A DNA stretch of 64,000 nt from Acrocarpospora corrugata (GTDB taxonomy: Bacteria > Actinomycetota > Actinomycetes > Streptosporangiales > Streptosporangiaceae), in assembly GCF_009687845.1 (NCBI RefSeq), contig NZ_BLAD01000081.1, positions 1-64,000 of the forward strand. The letters are read 5' to 3'. The position numbers and the translations under genes were made by a program. The notes beneath the pieces are model-generated. The model had not been told where the DNA came from. It searched no databases and saw only the letters and a list, made by a program, of their open reading frames with translations. Shown here piece by piece: positions 49,801 through 58,001 of the stretch. The stretch's first letter is position 1, and every line of letters begins with the position of its first letter.

Positions 49801-50400
49801 ATGGCGCGTGGTCCGGATCTGGTGGGTCTGTGTGTGCTTGGGCTGTTGAATCTGCGGCCCAGCCACCCGTATGAGCTGCATCGATTCATCGTGGACACGC
49901 GCAAGGATTTCGTCACCGGGCTGCCGAGGAGTCTGTATCACGCCGTGGATCGGCTGGTCGCGGCCGGATTCATCGTTCCGGCTGCCGTCAGCCGGGATGG
50001 GCGGCGGCCGGAACGCACGGTGTTCACGATCACGCCGGCCGGGCGGACGGAACTGGCGACCCGGGTGCGGGCGCTACTCGAACAACCCGACCCGGATGCG
50101 CGCATTCTTCATGCCGCCCTGTCTTTGACGGGCGCCCTGCCACCTGCCGAGGCCGAAGCGGCGCTGGCCAAGCGAGCTGCCTCGCTGGAAAGCGCACTCG
50201 CGTCTATCCATGCGCAGTTGGAGCAAGCGAGCTATCTGCCCCGACTGGTCCTGCTGGAGGCGGACTTCGACCGCACGCTCAAAGCCGCCGAACTGGCCTG
50301 GGTGAGCGACCTGCTCGCCGACCTCAGATCTGGAGCCCTCACGTGGGACCTGGAATCCACCGCCGCCCTCCTGGAGAGACACCATGCGGACGATATGTGA
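49801..50400 (+). CDS. PadR-family regulator
   Basis: 199-residue regulator. Residues 8-82 form the PadR winged helix (LCVLGLLNLRPSHPYELHRF, SLYHAVDRLVAAGFIVPA, RTVFTITPAGRTEL), followed by a helical C-terminal dimerisation domain (PEAEAALAKRAASLESALAS). ATG 49801 follows AAGGGG. The stop overlaps the SRPBCC gene start by 17 bases, so the two are co-translated. It probably regulates its own operon and the divergent cupin gene. Confidence 0.9.
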   Translation: MARGPDLVGLCVLGLLNLRPSHPYELHRFIVDTRKDFVTGLPRSLYHAVDRLVAAGFIVPAAVSRDGRRPERTVFTITPAGRTELATRVRALLEQPDPDARILHAALSLTGALPPAEAEAALAKRAASLESALASIHAQLEQASYLPRLVLLEADFDRTLKAAELAWVSDLLADLRSGALTWDLESTAALLERHHADDM

Positions 50401-50830
50401 AGTCCACGGCGTGATCGAAGCCCCGGCCGACCGCGTCTCCGCGCTTCTGCTCGCGGTACGGCCCGGCCAGGTCGGACCGGATAACTGCTGGTTACTGACC
50501 TCCCACGGAGGCGTCCTCACCGGCGGCCCGGAACGATTCACCCTGACCACACCCAGCCACTCCATGACCGTCGAAGTCGGCCCATCCTGGCTGGCAGCCC
50601 AAGGCGGATGGTGGTATCGCGGCGAATATCACATCAAACCCCACCCAAACGGCACCGAACTCGTGCACCGCGTCCTCAACGCGGCCGAATGGATGCGCTG
50701 GGGCGTCCCCCTGGCCAACCGCTTCTTCGTCGGCTTCGAGGCGACCACCCGGCAGGGATTCGCATCGCTACTGGATCGGGTGACCGCGGAATTGACGAGC
50801 GGACCCGCTTCAGGCGGCTCAGCGCGCTGA
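50384..50830 (+). CDS. SRPBCC/polyketide cyclase-like protein
   Basis: 148-residue START-like protein with a ligand-binding cavity fold. EVHGVIEAPADRVSALLLAV is the first strand-helix unit, RFTLTTPSHSMTVEVGPSWLAAQGGWWYRGEYHIKPHPNGTELVHRVLN the strands, FEATTRQGFASLLDRVTAEL the final helix. Ligand and role unknown. It overlaps the PadR gene end by 17 bases and shares its operon. ATG 50384 starts the usual motif. Confidence 0.85.
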   Translation: MRTICEVHGVIEAPADRVSALLLAVRPGQVGPDNCWLLTSHGGVLTGGPERFTLTTPSHSMTVEVGPSWLAAQGGWWYRGEYHIKPHPNGTELVHRVLNAAEWMRWGVPLANRFFVGFEATTRQGFASLLDRVTAELTSGPASGGSAR

Positions 50831-50849
50831 AGCGGACCCGTAAGGGCTT

Positions 50850-51269
50850 CTAAGCCAGGCGGATCGAGCCCTTCTTGACGGTGATGCGCTTCTTGGGGAG
50901 TGACTTGGTCGCCGGGCCCTGGACGACGTGGCCGGTGGCGATGGCGAATTTGCTGCCGTGGCAGGGGCAGTTGATGGTTCGGCCGCCGACGCTGGCGACG
51001 GTGCAGCCCTGGTGGGTGCATTTGGCGGTGAAGCAGCGGAAGACGCCCTTGCTGGGCTGGGTGACCACGAAGCGGGAACTGCCCACCTTGATGATTTTGC
51101 CGCCGCGTAACGGGATGCTCTTGGTTTTCGCCAGGAAGGCTCCTTGGGCGGTTTCGGTGTCGGCGGTGGCCGGCCGGACCAGGGCGACAGCTGAGGTGAG
51201 GGCGGCGGTGAGGCCGCCGGTGAGGCTGCGGAAGATGAACTTACGACGGGAAGTTCCCGGTTCCTCCAT
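50850..51269 (-). CDS. Rieske iron-sulfur protein, Tat-exported
   Basis: 139-residue protein. The N-terminus [21 protein letters not shown] is a twin-arginine signal. The mature part has the Rieske [2Fe-2S] site: CTHQGC and CPCHGS (C-x-H and C-x2-H ligands), with [26 protein letters not shown] spacing typical of small soluble Rieske proteins. Electron transfer outside the membrane is the likely role. ATG 51269 sits just before the two-component genes on the same strand but 70 bases from them. No partner oxidase or cytochrome is adjacent. Confidence 0.9.
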   Translation of the reverse strand: MEEPGTSRRKFIFRSLTGGLTAALTSAVALVRPATADTETAQGAFLAKTKSIPLRGGKIIKVGSSRFVVTQPSKGVFRCFTAKCTHQGCTVASVGGRTINCPCHGSKFAIATGHVVQGPATKSLPKKRITVKKGSIRLA

Positions 51270-51338
51270 GGAAGTGCCCTTCTGATCGCACGAACACGGA
51301 TGCCCCCGTACGGGGAACGGATGCCGGGATGATGTGGT

Positions 51339-52598
51339 TCAGAGGGGTTTGAGGCGGAGGCGTAGGCACGTTGCGGAAGTGTCGGCGACGGTGAGGGTGC
51401 CGCCGTGGGCGTGCGCGATCTCGCGGGCGATCGCGAGCCCGAGCCCGGCGCCGCCGGCGTCCCGGTCGCGGGCCTCGTCCAGGCGGGTGAAGCGGTCGAA
51501 AACCGATTCGCGGTGCTCTGGAGGGATGCCGGGACCGTCGTCGATGACATCCAGGGTGGCGTCGGCGGTGAGGCGGACGGTGATCGTGGAGTCGGCGTGC
51601 CGGAGGGCGTTGCCGAGGAGATTGGTGATCACCCGGGTGAGATGAGTGGGGGAGCCCTTCACCAGAACATCTGGCGCTATTTCCAGAAAAATCGGCATCT
51701 GGGGGTGGAGGCGGAGGGCCTCTTCTGTGGCCAACTGGCCCAGGTCGACCTCTTCGGTGCGCAAGGGTTCTCCGGCGTCCAGGCGGGCCAGGAGAAGCAG
51801 GTCGGCGGCGATGGTCTGGAGCCGGGTCACGTCGGTGAGCGACTCGCGGGCCAACTCGGGCGCGGCCCGTTCGCCCAGCTCCAGACGGGTACGCAGCGTG
51901 GCGATCGGACTCCGCAGCTCATGCGCCGCATCCGCGACGAACCTCTTGTGATGCTCGACCGCGGTCTCAAGCCGGTCAAGCGTGGCGTTGACCGTACGAG
52001 CCAGGGCGTTGATCTCATCACGGGCAACCGGCACTGGAACACGTTGATGCAGGTCGCGTGCCGTTATGTCGGCCAGTTTGGCGGTAATTCCGGATACGGG
52101 AACCAGGGCTTTGCTCATGAAAAGCCAGGTCAGCACCGCTACCAGGAGCAACAGGGCGGGGATTCCGAAAATCAGCAGAGTGCGCAGGGCGGCGAGCGCC
52201 TGTTCGGTCGGCTGCAGCGACGCCCGGGCGCTGACCACCAGCGGTCCGGATTTCGTGTCGACCGTCTCCGTGACGAAGATGTAGCCCTCCTGGGTCCAGC
52301 TCTCGCCGCGCACCCCCGGCCGCAGAACCTGCACGTCAGGATCCAGCGCCACGCCGGCGTTGGTGGCCGTCGTCGTTCCCAGGCCGACCGCGGGCGTCAC
52401 CGGAATCGCGGGCACCGCCAGATGTCCCATCACACTGGTCATCCGCAACGACGCCTGGTCGGTCGCGCTCCGCACCAGACTCCCCCGCAGCACCCCGGTC
52501 AGCACCACCGCCGCAGCCGCCAGCGCCACCGCGACCACCAGCGTCGCCACCACGGTCGCCCGCACCCGAAGCGACCATCCTCCGACCAGCGCTTTCAC
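51339..52598 (-). CDS. Sensor histidine kinase
   Basis: 419-residue kinase. Two membrane helices (about 10-32 and 148-170) enclose an extracytoplasmic sensor of about 115 residues. Then come HAMP, HisKA with ADAAHELRSPIATLRTRLE (His near residue 230) and HATPase_c (NLLGNALRHAD, VIDDGPGIPPEHRESVF, GAGLGLAIAREI). ATG 52598 overlaps the stop of the response regulator gene by four bases (ATGA). It forms a standard two-component operon with the OmpR-type regulator. Signal is unknown; the divergent secreted protein gene at 53387 is a possible target. Confidence 0.93.
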   Translation of the reverse strand: MKALVGGWSLRVRATVVATLVVAVALAAAAVVLTGVLRGSLVRSATDQASLRMTSVMGHLAVPAIPVTPAVGLGTTTATNAGVALDPDVQVLRPGVRGESWTQEGYIFVTETVDTKSGPLVVSARASLQPTEQALAALRTLLIFGIPALLLLVAVLTWLFMSKALVPVSGITAKLADITARDLHQRVPVPVARDEINALARTVNATLDRLETAVEHHKRFVADAAHELRSPIATLRTRLELGERAAPELARESLTDVTRLQTIAADLLLLARLDAGEPLRTEEVDLGQLATEEALRLHPQMPIFLEIAPDVLVKGSPTHLTRVITNLLGNALRHADSTITVRLTADATLDVIDDGPGIPPEHRESVFDRFTRLDEARDRDAGGAGLGLAIAREIAHAHGGTLTVADTSATCLRLRLKPL

Positions 52599-53269
52599 CG
52601 CCGACCCTCCAACCGGTAGCCGGCTCCTCTGATCGTGGTCAGCGTGGTACGCCCGAAGGGCGCGTCGATTTTGCGGCGAAGCGCGCTCACATAGACCTCG
52701 ATGATGCTGGGATCACCGTCGTACGCGAAATCCCACGCCTGAGCGAGAAGTTCAGCTTTCGAGACGACTTCGCCCGGGCGGCGGGCGAGGGCGTGCAGCA
52801 CGGCGAACTCCTTCGGGGTGAGGGCGATCGTGGTCTCGCCGCGGCGGCAGGTCAGGCTGGCGGGGTCCACCACCAGGTCGCCGACGGTCAGCGCGGCCGG
52901 ACGTTCGCGGCCACCGCGGCGGATGAGGGCGCGGAGGCGGGCCAGCAGCACGACGTAGGAGAAGGGCTTGGAGAGGAAGTCGTCAGCACCCGTGTCGAGA
53001 GCTTCGGCTTCGTCGTATTCACCGTCTTTGGCGGTGAGAATCATGATGGGCGTCCAGTTCTCCGCATCGCGGAGACGGCGGCAGACGGCGTAACCGTTCA
53101 GGCGCGGCAGCATGACATCCAGGACGATCGCGTCATAGCTGTTCTCACCGGCTAACCAGAGACCTTCTACGCCGTCGTGGGCGATGTCGACGGCGAACCC
53201 CTCCTCGGCCAGGCCGCTCTTCATCAGGTCGGCCAGTCGTCGTTCGTCTTCCACCAGCAGCACGCGCAT
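52595..53269 (-). CDS. OmpR-family response regulator
   Basis: 224-residue regulator: receiver (residues 1-118, phospho-Asp in AIVLDVMLPRLNGYAV, acidic VEDE at the start, switch Lys in LSKPF) and OmpR/PhoB winged helix (about 128-222, LTPKEFAVLHALARRPGEVVSKAELLAQAWDFAYDGD, VYVSALRRKID). ATG 53269 begins the conserved RVLLVEDE, so the longer frame from 53293 is not used. Its stop overlaps the kinase start. Direct TTCAGGT repeats lie between it and the divergent secreted-protein gene and are probable binding sites. Confidence 0.93.
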   Translation of the reverse strand: MRVLLVEDERRLADLMKSGLAEEGFAVDIAHDGVEGLWLAGENSYDAIVLDVMLPRLNGYAVCRRLRDAENWTPIMILTAKDGEYDEAEALDTGADDFLSKPFSYVVLLARLRALIRRGGRERPAALTVGDLVVDPASLTCRRGETTIALTPKEFAVLHALARRPGEVVSKAELLAQAWDFAYDGDPSIIEVYVSALRRKIDAPFGRTTLTTIRGAGYRLEGRR

Positions 53270-53303
53270 GACTTTCAGGGTGCCCGAACCCACCTAAAGA
53301 CAG

Positions 53304-53343
53304 CCTGAAGATCACTTCAGGTGCCTTCAGGTCCAGTTCAGGT
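53304..53343. promoter_or_regulatory. TTCAGGT direct repeats in the divergent promoter
   Basis: CTTCAGGT at 53315 and 53325 and GTTCAGGT at 53336 (10-11 bp spacing), plus an inverted copy CCTGAAG at 53304. This is the classic layout of OmpR/PhoB-type binding sites, upstream of both the regulator gene and the secreted-protein gene. Confidence 0.75.
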
Positions 53344-53386
53344 ACGGATCGAGATGGTGGACCCAATCGATCAGAAGGAGCTCCGC

Positions 53387-53866
53387 ATGCCAGGAAAACG
53401 CATGATCACCGTGGGCGCGCTGGTGCTCGCCCTCACCACCACCCTCACCGGCGCCGCCAACGCCACCGAGGACCCCCCCACCTGCGAGAAGGGCCTCACC
53501 GTCACCTTGCAACTCAAGGACGGAAAGGTCTACGTCAACGGCAAGGAGGTCGACGCCGTCCCCGCCATCCCGGCGACCCCCGCCCTCCTCGACCCCAACG
53601 CGACCACCGCCCCCGCGCCACCGGGCACCGTCCTCTCCTCCGACGCCCCCGTCCGCTCCATCGCACCGCTCCCCTCCGGCGCACCGCTCCCCTCGGGCAC
53701 CCCCCAGTTCACGGTGACCACCGAAGCCGGCGCGGTACAAGTCCAAGGACGCCTCGTAGCCCAGGGGACAGGCGTCGCAGGCGTAACCGAACCCGGCTCC
53801 GCCGCCCCCACACCGCCACCCGGCGCGATCACCTGCGCTGCCCCCGCCGTCCCTCCCACCGAATGA
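53387..53866 (+). CDS. Secreted hypothetical protein
   Basis: 159-residue exported protein. The signal peptide (residues 1-27, cleaved near GAANA) is followed by an acidic Pro- and Ala-rich chain with Cys pairs near CEKGLTV and ITCAAP. GKVYVNGKEVDAVPAIPATP and PSGAPLPSGTPQFTVTTEAG are low-complexity linkers between short strands. No family recognised. ATG 53387 has AAGGAG upstream; ATG 53402 is an alternative. Divergent from the two-component operon across TTCAGGT repeats, so it is probably a direct regulon member. Confidence 0.75.
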   Translation: MPGKRMITVGALVLALTTTLTGAANATEDPPTCEKGLTVTLQLKDGKVYVNGKEVDAVPAIPATPALLDPNATTAPAPPGTVLSSDAPVRSIAPLPSGAPLPSGTPQFTVTTEAGAVQVQGRLVAQGTGVAGVTEPGSAAPTPPPGAITCAAPAVPPTE

Positions 53867-54137
53867 CCAAGCCGTAGGGTTCCTCGCCGTTATCCGGCGC
53901 CGTTTACGCCCGACCCACTTCTCGCCGCACCGGCGCCAGAAGGGCCTGGCCTTCCGGCGGCCCGCCTGAACCAAGAATGTAGGCCGCCAGTCCTCGCCAA
54001 ATCAGTTGCCTGGCTGGCGTCTGACGTTGGGGCGGGCCGTCAGTTCCGTGTTGCGGAGTCGCGGGCAGGATCGTCACCGCAGCTGGCGACTACCACCAGC
54101 GGGAACGGCGGCGGATGGCGGTGAGTCAGGGGATGGG

Positions 54138-55211
54138 CTACGTGAACGAAGGGTGGGGGCCGAGGGCCCAGTATTCGTAGAGGCCGTGGCCGGTGTTGTT
54201 TTCGTATTCGAAGCGGGCCACGGCGTCGACCAGGCCCCACATTTTGGGGGCGTCGTCGGGGAGGGTGTAGGTGACGCCTTCCACGACGGGGGTGGGGCCC
54301 TGGTACATGCCGTGGCGCCAGTTGGGTTCCAGGCCGTAGCCGGTGCCGAGCATGAGGTGGACGGGGAGGAGGAGGGTGCAGCGGACGTCGAAGGGCTTGC
54401 CGGTGGGTGGGGAGAAGGTCAGGACGGCGGATTGCACGTCGCGGGTGCCGGGGGCGTAGACGGGGTGGTATTCGGGGCGGCCGAGATATTCGTCTTCCCT
54501 GCCGTCGGACCAGACCCGGACGGCTTCTTCGAGAACCCGGCGGCCCTTCTCGTCCTCCTGGATGATGCACAGAATCGCGTGGTCGTCGAATTTCATCGGC
54601 GTGTACAGCCAGTAGAACGTGCCCGCGTTCTTGACCTGGATCCCGGGCGGCTCGGATTCGCCGACGGGCCGGATACCCCAGGACCGGTCGCGGGCGCCCT
54701 GCCACCGATCCGGCGTAACGAAGACGCGCTCGTCGCCGACCAGGATGTGACCGGTCCAGGAGCCGGTCTGCGCCATCCGGGTGGAGTCGAACACCACCCG
54801 CTCCTGCCACCGCAGGAAATGCCGGGGCTCCAGCGTCGCCGGAATACTGCCCTCCCAGGTCAGATCGAAGGACAGCCCATGCTCGTTCGGTTCCAGGACG
54901 ACCCGCAGCCGCTTCAGCCCTTCGAGCACCTCGACCCGGAACGGCCCCACCGCCGTGTCCATCCGATCGACCCCGAGCTCCCGCGACGCCCGGACCACCC
55001 GGTGCAGGTCCCGATAGCGCACGCACGCGAACGCGTCGGTGACCCCCAGGTTCGGATACTGCCCCATCCCCACGATCAGCATCAGCTCGTCGGAGCCGGC
55101 GTGGCAGTTGAAGTAGTACCGGTCGTAGAAGTTCCGGTCCGAGGTGGCCACGTGCCGCATCACCTGCGGCGTCTGGTGGATCGGATAGTCGTCGAGCGGT
55201 GACAGCGTCAT
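54138..55211 (-). CDS. CrtC/AttH-like lipocalin-fold protein
   Basis: 357-residue soluble protein without signal peptide. NFYDRYYFNCHAGSDELMLI, RRVLEEAVRVWSDGREDEYL, HGMYQGPTPVVEGVTYTL and LYEYWALGPHPSF give an alternating beta pattern like the CrtC (carotenoid hydratase)/AttH double-lipocalin group, and no carotenoid genes are nearby. The match is by pattern and length, so substrate is open. ATG 55211 starts the MTLSPLDDYPIHQTPQ stretch. It is a single-gene unit flanked by long spacers. Confidence 0.6.
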   Translation of the reverse strand: MTLSPLDDYPIHQTPQVMRHVATSDRNFYDRYYFNCHAGSDELMLIVGMGQYPNLGVTDAFACVRYRDLHRVVRASRELGVDRMDTAVGPFRVEVLEGLKRLRVVLEPNEHGLSFDLTWEGSIPATLEPRHFLRWQERVVFDSTRMAQTGSWTGHILVGDERVFVTPDRWQGARDRSWGIRPVGESEPPGIQVKNAGTFYWLYTPMKFDDHAILCIIQEDEKGRRVLEEAVRVWSDGREDEYLGRPEYHPVYAPGTRDVQSAVLTFSPPTGKPFDVRCTLLLPVHLMLGTGYGLEPNWRHGMYQGPTPVVEGVTYTLPDDAPKMWGLVDAVARFEYENNTGHGLYEYWALGPHPSFT

Positions 55212-55293
55212 GCCCGTCTGTCTAACAAGCGCTTGGTACAACGTCAAGATACGGCCGACCCCGAAGGCTCGGCCGTACCCGAAAGATAGAGAT

Positions 55294-55782
55294 CTACGGC
55301 TTCCGGCCGGTGACCTCGTCAGTCCGCTTGCCCAGCTTCTCCTCCATGGAGTCAGCCGCCTCGCCGACCTTTCTCTTCGTCTCGTCCGCGCTGTTCTTCA
55401 TCACATCCGCCCAGTGCTGGGCATTCCTGCGATACATCACGAACCCGATAGCACCCAGCGCAAGCCCGCCCAAGAGCACCAGACTCGGCCAGTTCGTACG
55501 CGTCTGCATCTTCATCGGCGTCGGATCGACCCGTCGTGCCGTCTGCGCGAGCAACGCGCTCAGGCGCGGGGCGAGTTGATCCTCGACCGAGTGGGCCGCA
55601 TGGTCTAGCTTGGGTGCAGCCCACACCCGGGCATCTTCGAACCGGCTGTACGCGCCCTCGCGGGCGTTGCTGGCCATCGGACCGACCTTGTCGGCTGCCC
55701 GAACGGCTTGGGCCTTCATTCGGCCCGACCACGTCGTCGGTAGGACCATTTCGACGCGGCGTCTTCTGAGATTCAGGGACAC
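55294..55782 (-). CDS. DUF5324-like one-helix membrane protein
   Basis: 162-residue protein. An amphipathic Ala/Arg-rich region (residues 20-75, AQAVRAADKVGPMASNAREG) precedes one membrane helix (about 99-115, LVLLGGLALGAIGFVMYRR) and an acidic-basic coil (SADETKRKVGEAADSMEEKL). This matches the DUF5324 family found next to ppiA in actinomycetes; role unknown. GTG 55782 has GGGGAGG at good spacing. It is divergent from ppiA. Confidence 0.75.
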   Translation of the reverse strand: MSLNLRRRRVEMVLPTTWSGRMKAQAVRAADKVGPMASNAREGAYSRFEDARVWAAPKLDHAAHSVEDQLAPRLSALLAQTARRVDPTPMKMQTRTNWPSLVLLGGLALGAIGFVMYRRNAQHWADVMKNSADETKRKVGEAADSMEEKLGKRTDEVTGRKP

Positions 55783-55938
55783 GGCAAACCTCCCCTGTGG
55801 TTGGGGCCCCGTTGCGTCCCCTTCCCGCCTGAATAGCCCTCAATCCTGGCCGGCCGCCGGTGGGAGCCTCGATACCCTGTCATCGGACAATGAACACCGA
55901 GACCGGAACTATCAGCGACCCAAGGGGGCGGCCTTCGC

Positions 55939-56469
55939 ATGGCTGAGAACCTCATCGCGAATCTGCGTACCAACCATGGCACGATTCGCGTCAAACTCTT
56001 CCCGAACCAAGCGCCCAAGACGGTGCGCAACTTCGTCGAACTCGCCGAGGGCACGCGCGAGTGGACCCACCCGGAGACCAACGCCAAGACCAACGCCAAG
56101 CTGTACGACGGCACGATCTTCCACCGGGTCATCGGCGGGTTCATGATCCAGGGTGGGGACCCGCTCGGCCTGGGCATCGGGGGCCCGGGCTACGACTTCG
56201 ACGACGAGATCCACCCGGAGAACATCTTCAACCGCAAGTACCTGCTGGCCATGGCCAACGCAGGGAAGCGGATGGGCCGGGGCACCAACGGCTCGCAGTT
56301 CTTCATCACGGTCGGCCTCACGCCGCACCTGAACCAGGGTCACACCATCTTCGGCGAGGTGATCGAGGGCACCGACGTGGTGGATTCGATCGCGGCGACC
56401 GAGACCGACAACCGGGACCGGCCGCTCAAGGATGTCGTGATCGAAGAGGTCACGATCGAGCGCTCCTGA
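55939..56469 (+). CDS. ppiA: Cyclophilin-type peptidyl-prolyl cis-trans isomerase
   Basis: 176-residue cytosolic cyclophilin. TIFHRVIGGFMIQGGDPLG, AMANAGKRMGRGTNGSQFFI and GHTIFGEVIEGTDVV carry the active-site Arg, Phe, Met, Gln and His residues of the fold. It catalyses proline isomerisation in folding proteins. ATG 55939 follows AAGGGGG. First gene of the conserved origin-side block; a strong hairpin terminator follows before the rhomboid gene. Confidence 0.95.
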   Translation: MAENLIANLRTNHGTIRVKLFPNQAPKTVRNFVELAEGTREWTHPETNAKTNAKLYDGTIFHRVIGGFMIQGGDPLGLGIGGPGYDFDDEIHPENIFNRKYLLAMANAGKRMGRGTNGSQFFITVGLTPHLNQGHTIFGEVIEGTDVVDSIAATETDNRDRPLKDVVIEEVTIERS

Positions 56470-56482
56470 TCCGAGGTTCGAA

Positions 56483-56520
56483 CGCCGCCCTGGCCCGCCG
56501 ATCGCGCGGCCAGGGCGGCG
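56483..56520 (+). terminator. Terminator of ppiA
   Basis: CGCCGCCCTGGCC and GGCCAGGGCGGCG, a perfect 13-bp stem with a 12-base loop, followed by TCTTCGT. Confidence 0.85.
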
Positions 56521-56564
56521 TCTTCGTATGGCAGTCTGTGGATAGACCCCTTTGGAAGGACCCC

Positions 56565-57449
56565 ATGACCATCCACCCACCCTCGATGCAGCCGGGTGCG
56601 GAAGCGGTCCCCAGCTGCTACCGGCACCCAGAACGCGAGACCTACGTCCGCTGCCAGCGCTGCGAGCGCCCGATCTGCCCTGACTGCATGCGCGACGCCG
56701 CGGTCGGTTTCCAGTGCGTGGAGTGCGTGCGCGACGGCAACAAGGGCGTCCGGCAGGCGAAGTCGCTGTTCGGCGGCGGCGCGGTGACCGTGCCCCGGGT
56801 GACCTGGACGCTGCTGGTGATCAACGTGGTCGCCTATTTCGGGGAGATCGTGCTGGGCGGCGCGTTCGTCAGCCGGTTCAACACCGCGCCGGGCGCCATC
56901 GAGATGGGCGAGTGGTGGCGGCTGATCACCGGCGCGTTCCTGCACCTGCGGCCGACCGGGGCGTTCGCGATCACCCACATCCTCTTCAACATGTGGGCGC
57001 TCTACGCGATCGGTCCCGAACTGGAACGGCGGCTGGGCCATCTGCGCTTCGCCGCGCTCTACCTGCTGTCGGCGCTGGGCGGCTCGGTGGCCGTCTTCCT
57101 GTTCAGCGTCTACCCGTCGGTCGGCGCGTCCGGCGCGATCTACGGCCTGTTCGGGGCGCTGTTCGTGGTCTCCCGGCGGCTCGGGTACGACGCCAGGGGC
57201 GTGCTCTGGCTGATCGGCATCAACGTGGTGCTCACGTTCGCGATTCCGGGGATCAGCTGGCAGGGCCACTTGGGCGGGCTGGTCATCGGCGTGCTGGTGT
57301 CGGCCATCTTCGCGTACGCGCCGGAGCAGAACCGCAGTGCGATTCAGCTGGTCGGGGCGGTCGCGGTGCTGGCCGCGCTGGTGCTGACGGTGCTGCTCGC
57401 CGACCCGTACGCGCTGATCGCGGAGCTGCAACGGCTGAACGGCGGCTAG
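56565..57449 (+). CDS. Rhomboid-family intramembrane serine protease
   Basis: 294-residue protein. The N-terminal 50 residues (SCYRHPERETYVRCQRCERP, ICPDCMRDAAVGFQCVEC) form a B-box-like zinc finger with six or more Cys plus His. A six-helix rhomboid core follows: WRLITGAFLHL, HILFNMWALYAIG, GASGAIYGLFGA with the catalytic Ser and WQGHLGGLVIG with the catalytic His. It cleaves membrane proteins within the bilayer. ATG 56565 follows GGAAGGA. Conserved neighbour of ppiA and crgA near the origin. Confidence 0.94.
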   Translation: MTIHPPSMQPGAEAVPSCYRHPERETYVRCQRCERPICPDCMRDAAVGFQCVECVRDGNKGVRQAKSLFGGGAVTVPRVTWTLLVINVVAYFGEIVLGGAFVSRFNTAPGAIEMGEWWRLITGAFLHLRPTGAFAITHILFNMWALYAIGPELERRLGHLRFAALYLLSALGGSVAVFLFSVYPSVGASGAIYGLFGALFVVSRRLGYDARGVLWLIGINVVLTFAIPGISWQGHLGGLVIGVLVSAIFAYAPEQNRSAIQLVGAVAVLAALVLTVLLADPYALIAELQRLNGG

Positions 57450-57450
57450 G

Positions 57451-57508
57451 GTTCCGGGCTGTTTCCCCAGGCTGTGGATAAAGCCTGTGGAAAGTCACAG
57501 CCCGGAAC
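57451..57508. terminator. Bidirectional hairpin between rhomboid and crgA genes
   Basis: GTTCCGGGCTGT and ACAGCCCGGAAC, a perfect 12-bp inverted repeat, enclose a second small stem AGGCT/AGCCT. It sits between the convergent stops at 57449 and 57520. Confidence 0.75.
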
Positions 57509-57519
57509 ACCCTGAGCTG

Positions 57520-57768
57520 CTAGCGCCACTTCGTGGACAGCACCACACCGAAGATGATCAGGGCGAACCCGATGAGCAGGTTCCAGTTGCCGAGCGGTCC
57601 GAAGACCGGGCCGGTGTTGCTGACGACGTAGTACGCGGCGATCCAGCCGATGCCGAGGATCCACGACGTCACCATGACTGGCGCAAGCCAGCGCGGGCTG
57701 ACCTTGACCGCGCTCGTCTTCGACGGCGGCGTGTAAACGGCCTTCTTGCGTACGTTGGACTTGGGCAC
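57520..57768 (-). CDS. crgA: Cell division protein CrgA
   Basis: 82-residue small membrane protein. PKSNVRKKAVYTPP is the conserved CrgA opening and two helices (about 33-52 and 60-78) follow, with the ending STKWR. CrgA helps coordinate septation by interacting with FtsZ-ring and peptidoglycan enzymes. GTG 57768 has AGGAG at good spacing and gives the family start, so ATG 57789 is not used. Convergent with the rhomboid gene. Confidence 0.93.
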   Translation of the reverse strand: MPKSNVRKKAVYTPPSKTSAVKVSPRWLAPVMVTSWILGIGWIAAYYVVSNTGPVFGPLGNWNLLIGFALIIFGVVLSTKWR

Positions 57769-57881
57769 GGGAGTTCTCCTGGTGGTCACCCGCGCTGTCT
57801 TGCGGGTTTGTCAGTAAGCGTAGTCGCTGGCGAGCGAAGTCCGAAGTAAGAATAGTCGCCGCCCGTCGTCACGGCCATTCC

Positions 57882-57905
57882 GCCGGATCCGATGCCGGAT
57901 CCGAT
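57882..57905. repeat. 12-bp tandem duplication upstream of the sortase gene
   Basis: GCCGGATCCGAT occurs twice head to tail in the spacer between crgA and the sortase gene. Confidence 0.9.
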
Positions 57906-58001
57906 CGCAGTGTAAACAATCCCCCAACGCGGGCTTGGCGGCAGCGGCCGACGGTCCGATCCGGCATACCTTGGGCCCGTTGTCACATGAGGGGGTGTGC
58001 G

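Noticed and set aside
57471-57493. TGTGGATAA and TGTGGAAA as DnaA boxes of an origin
   Set aside because: Only one or two boxes inside a terminator-like inverted repeat between convergent genes; oriC would have many.
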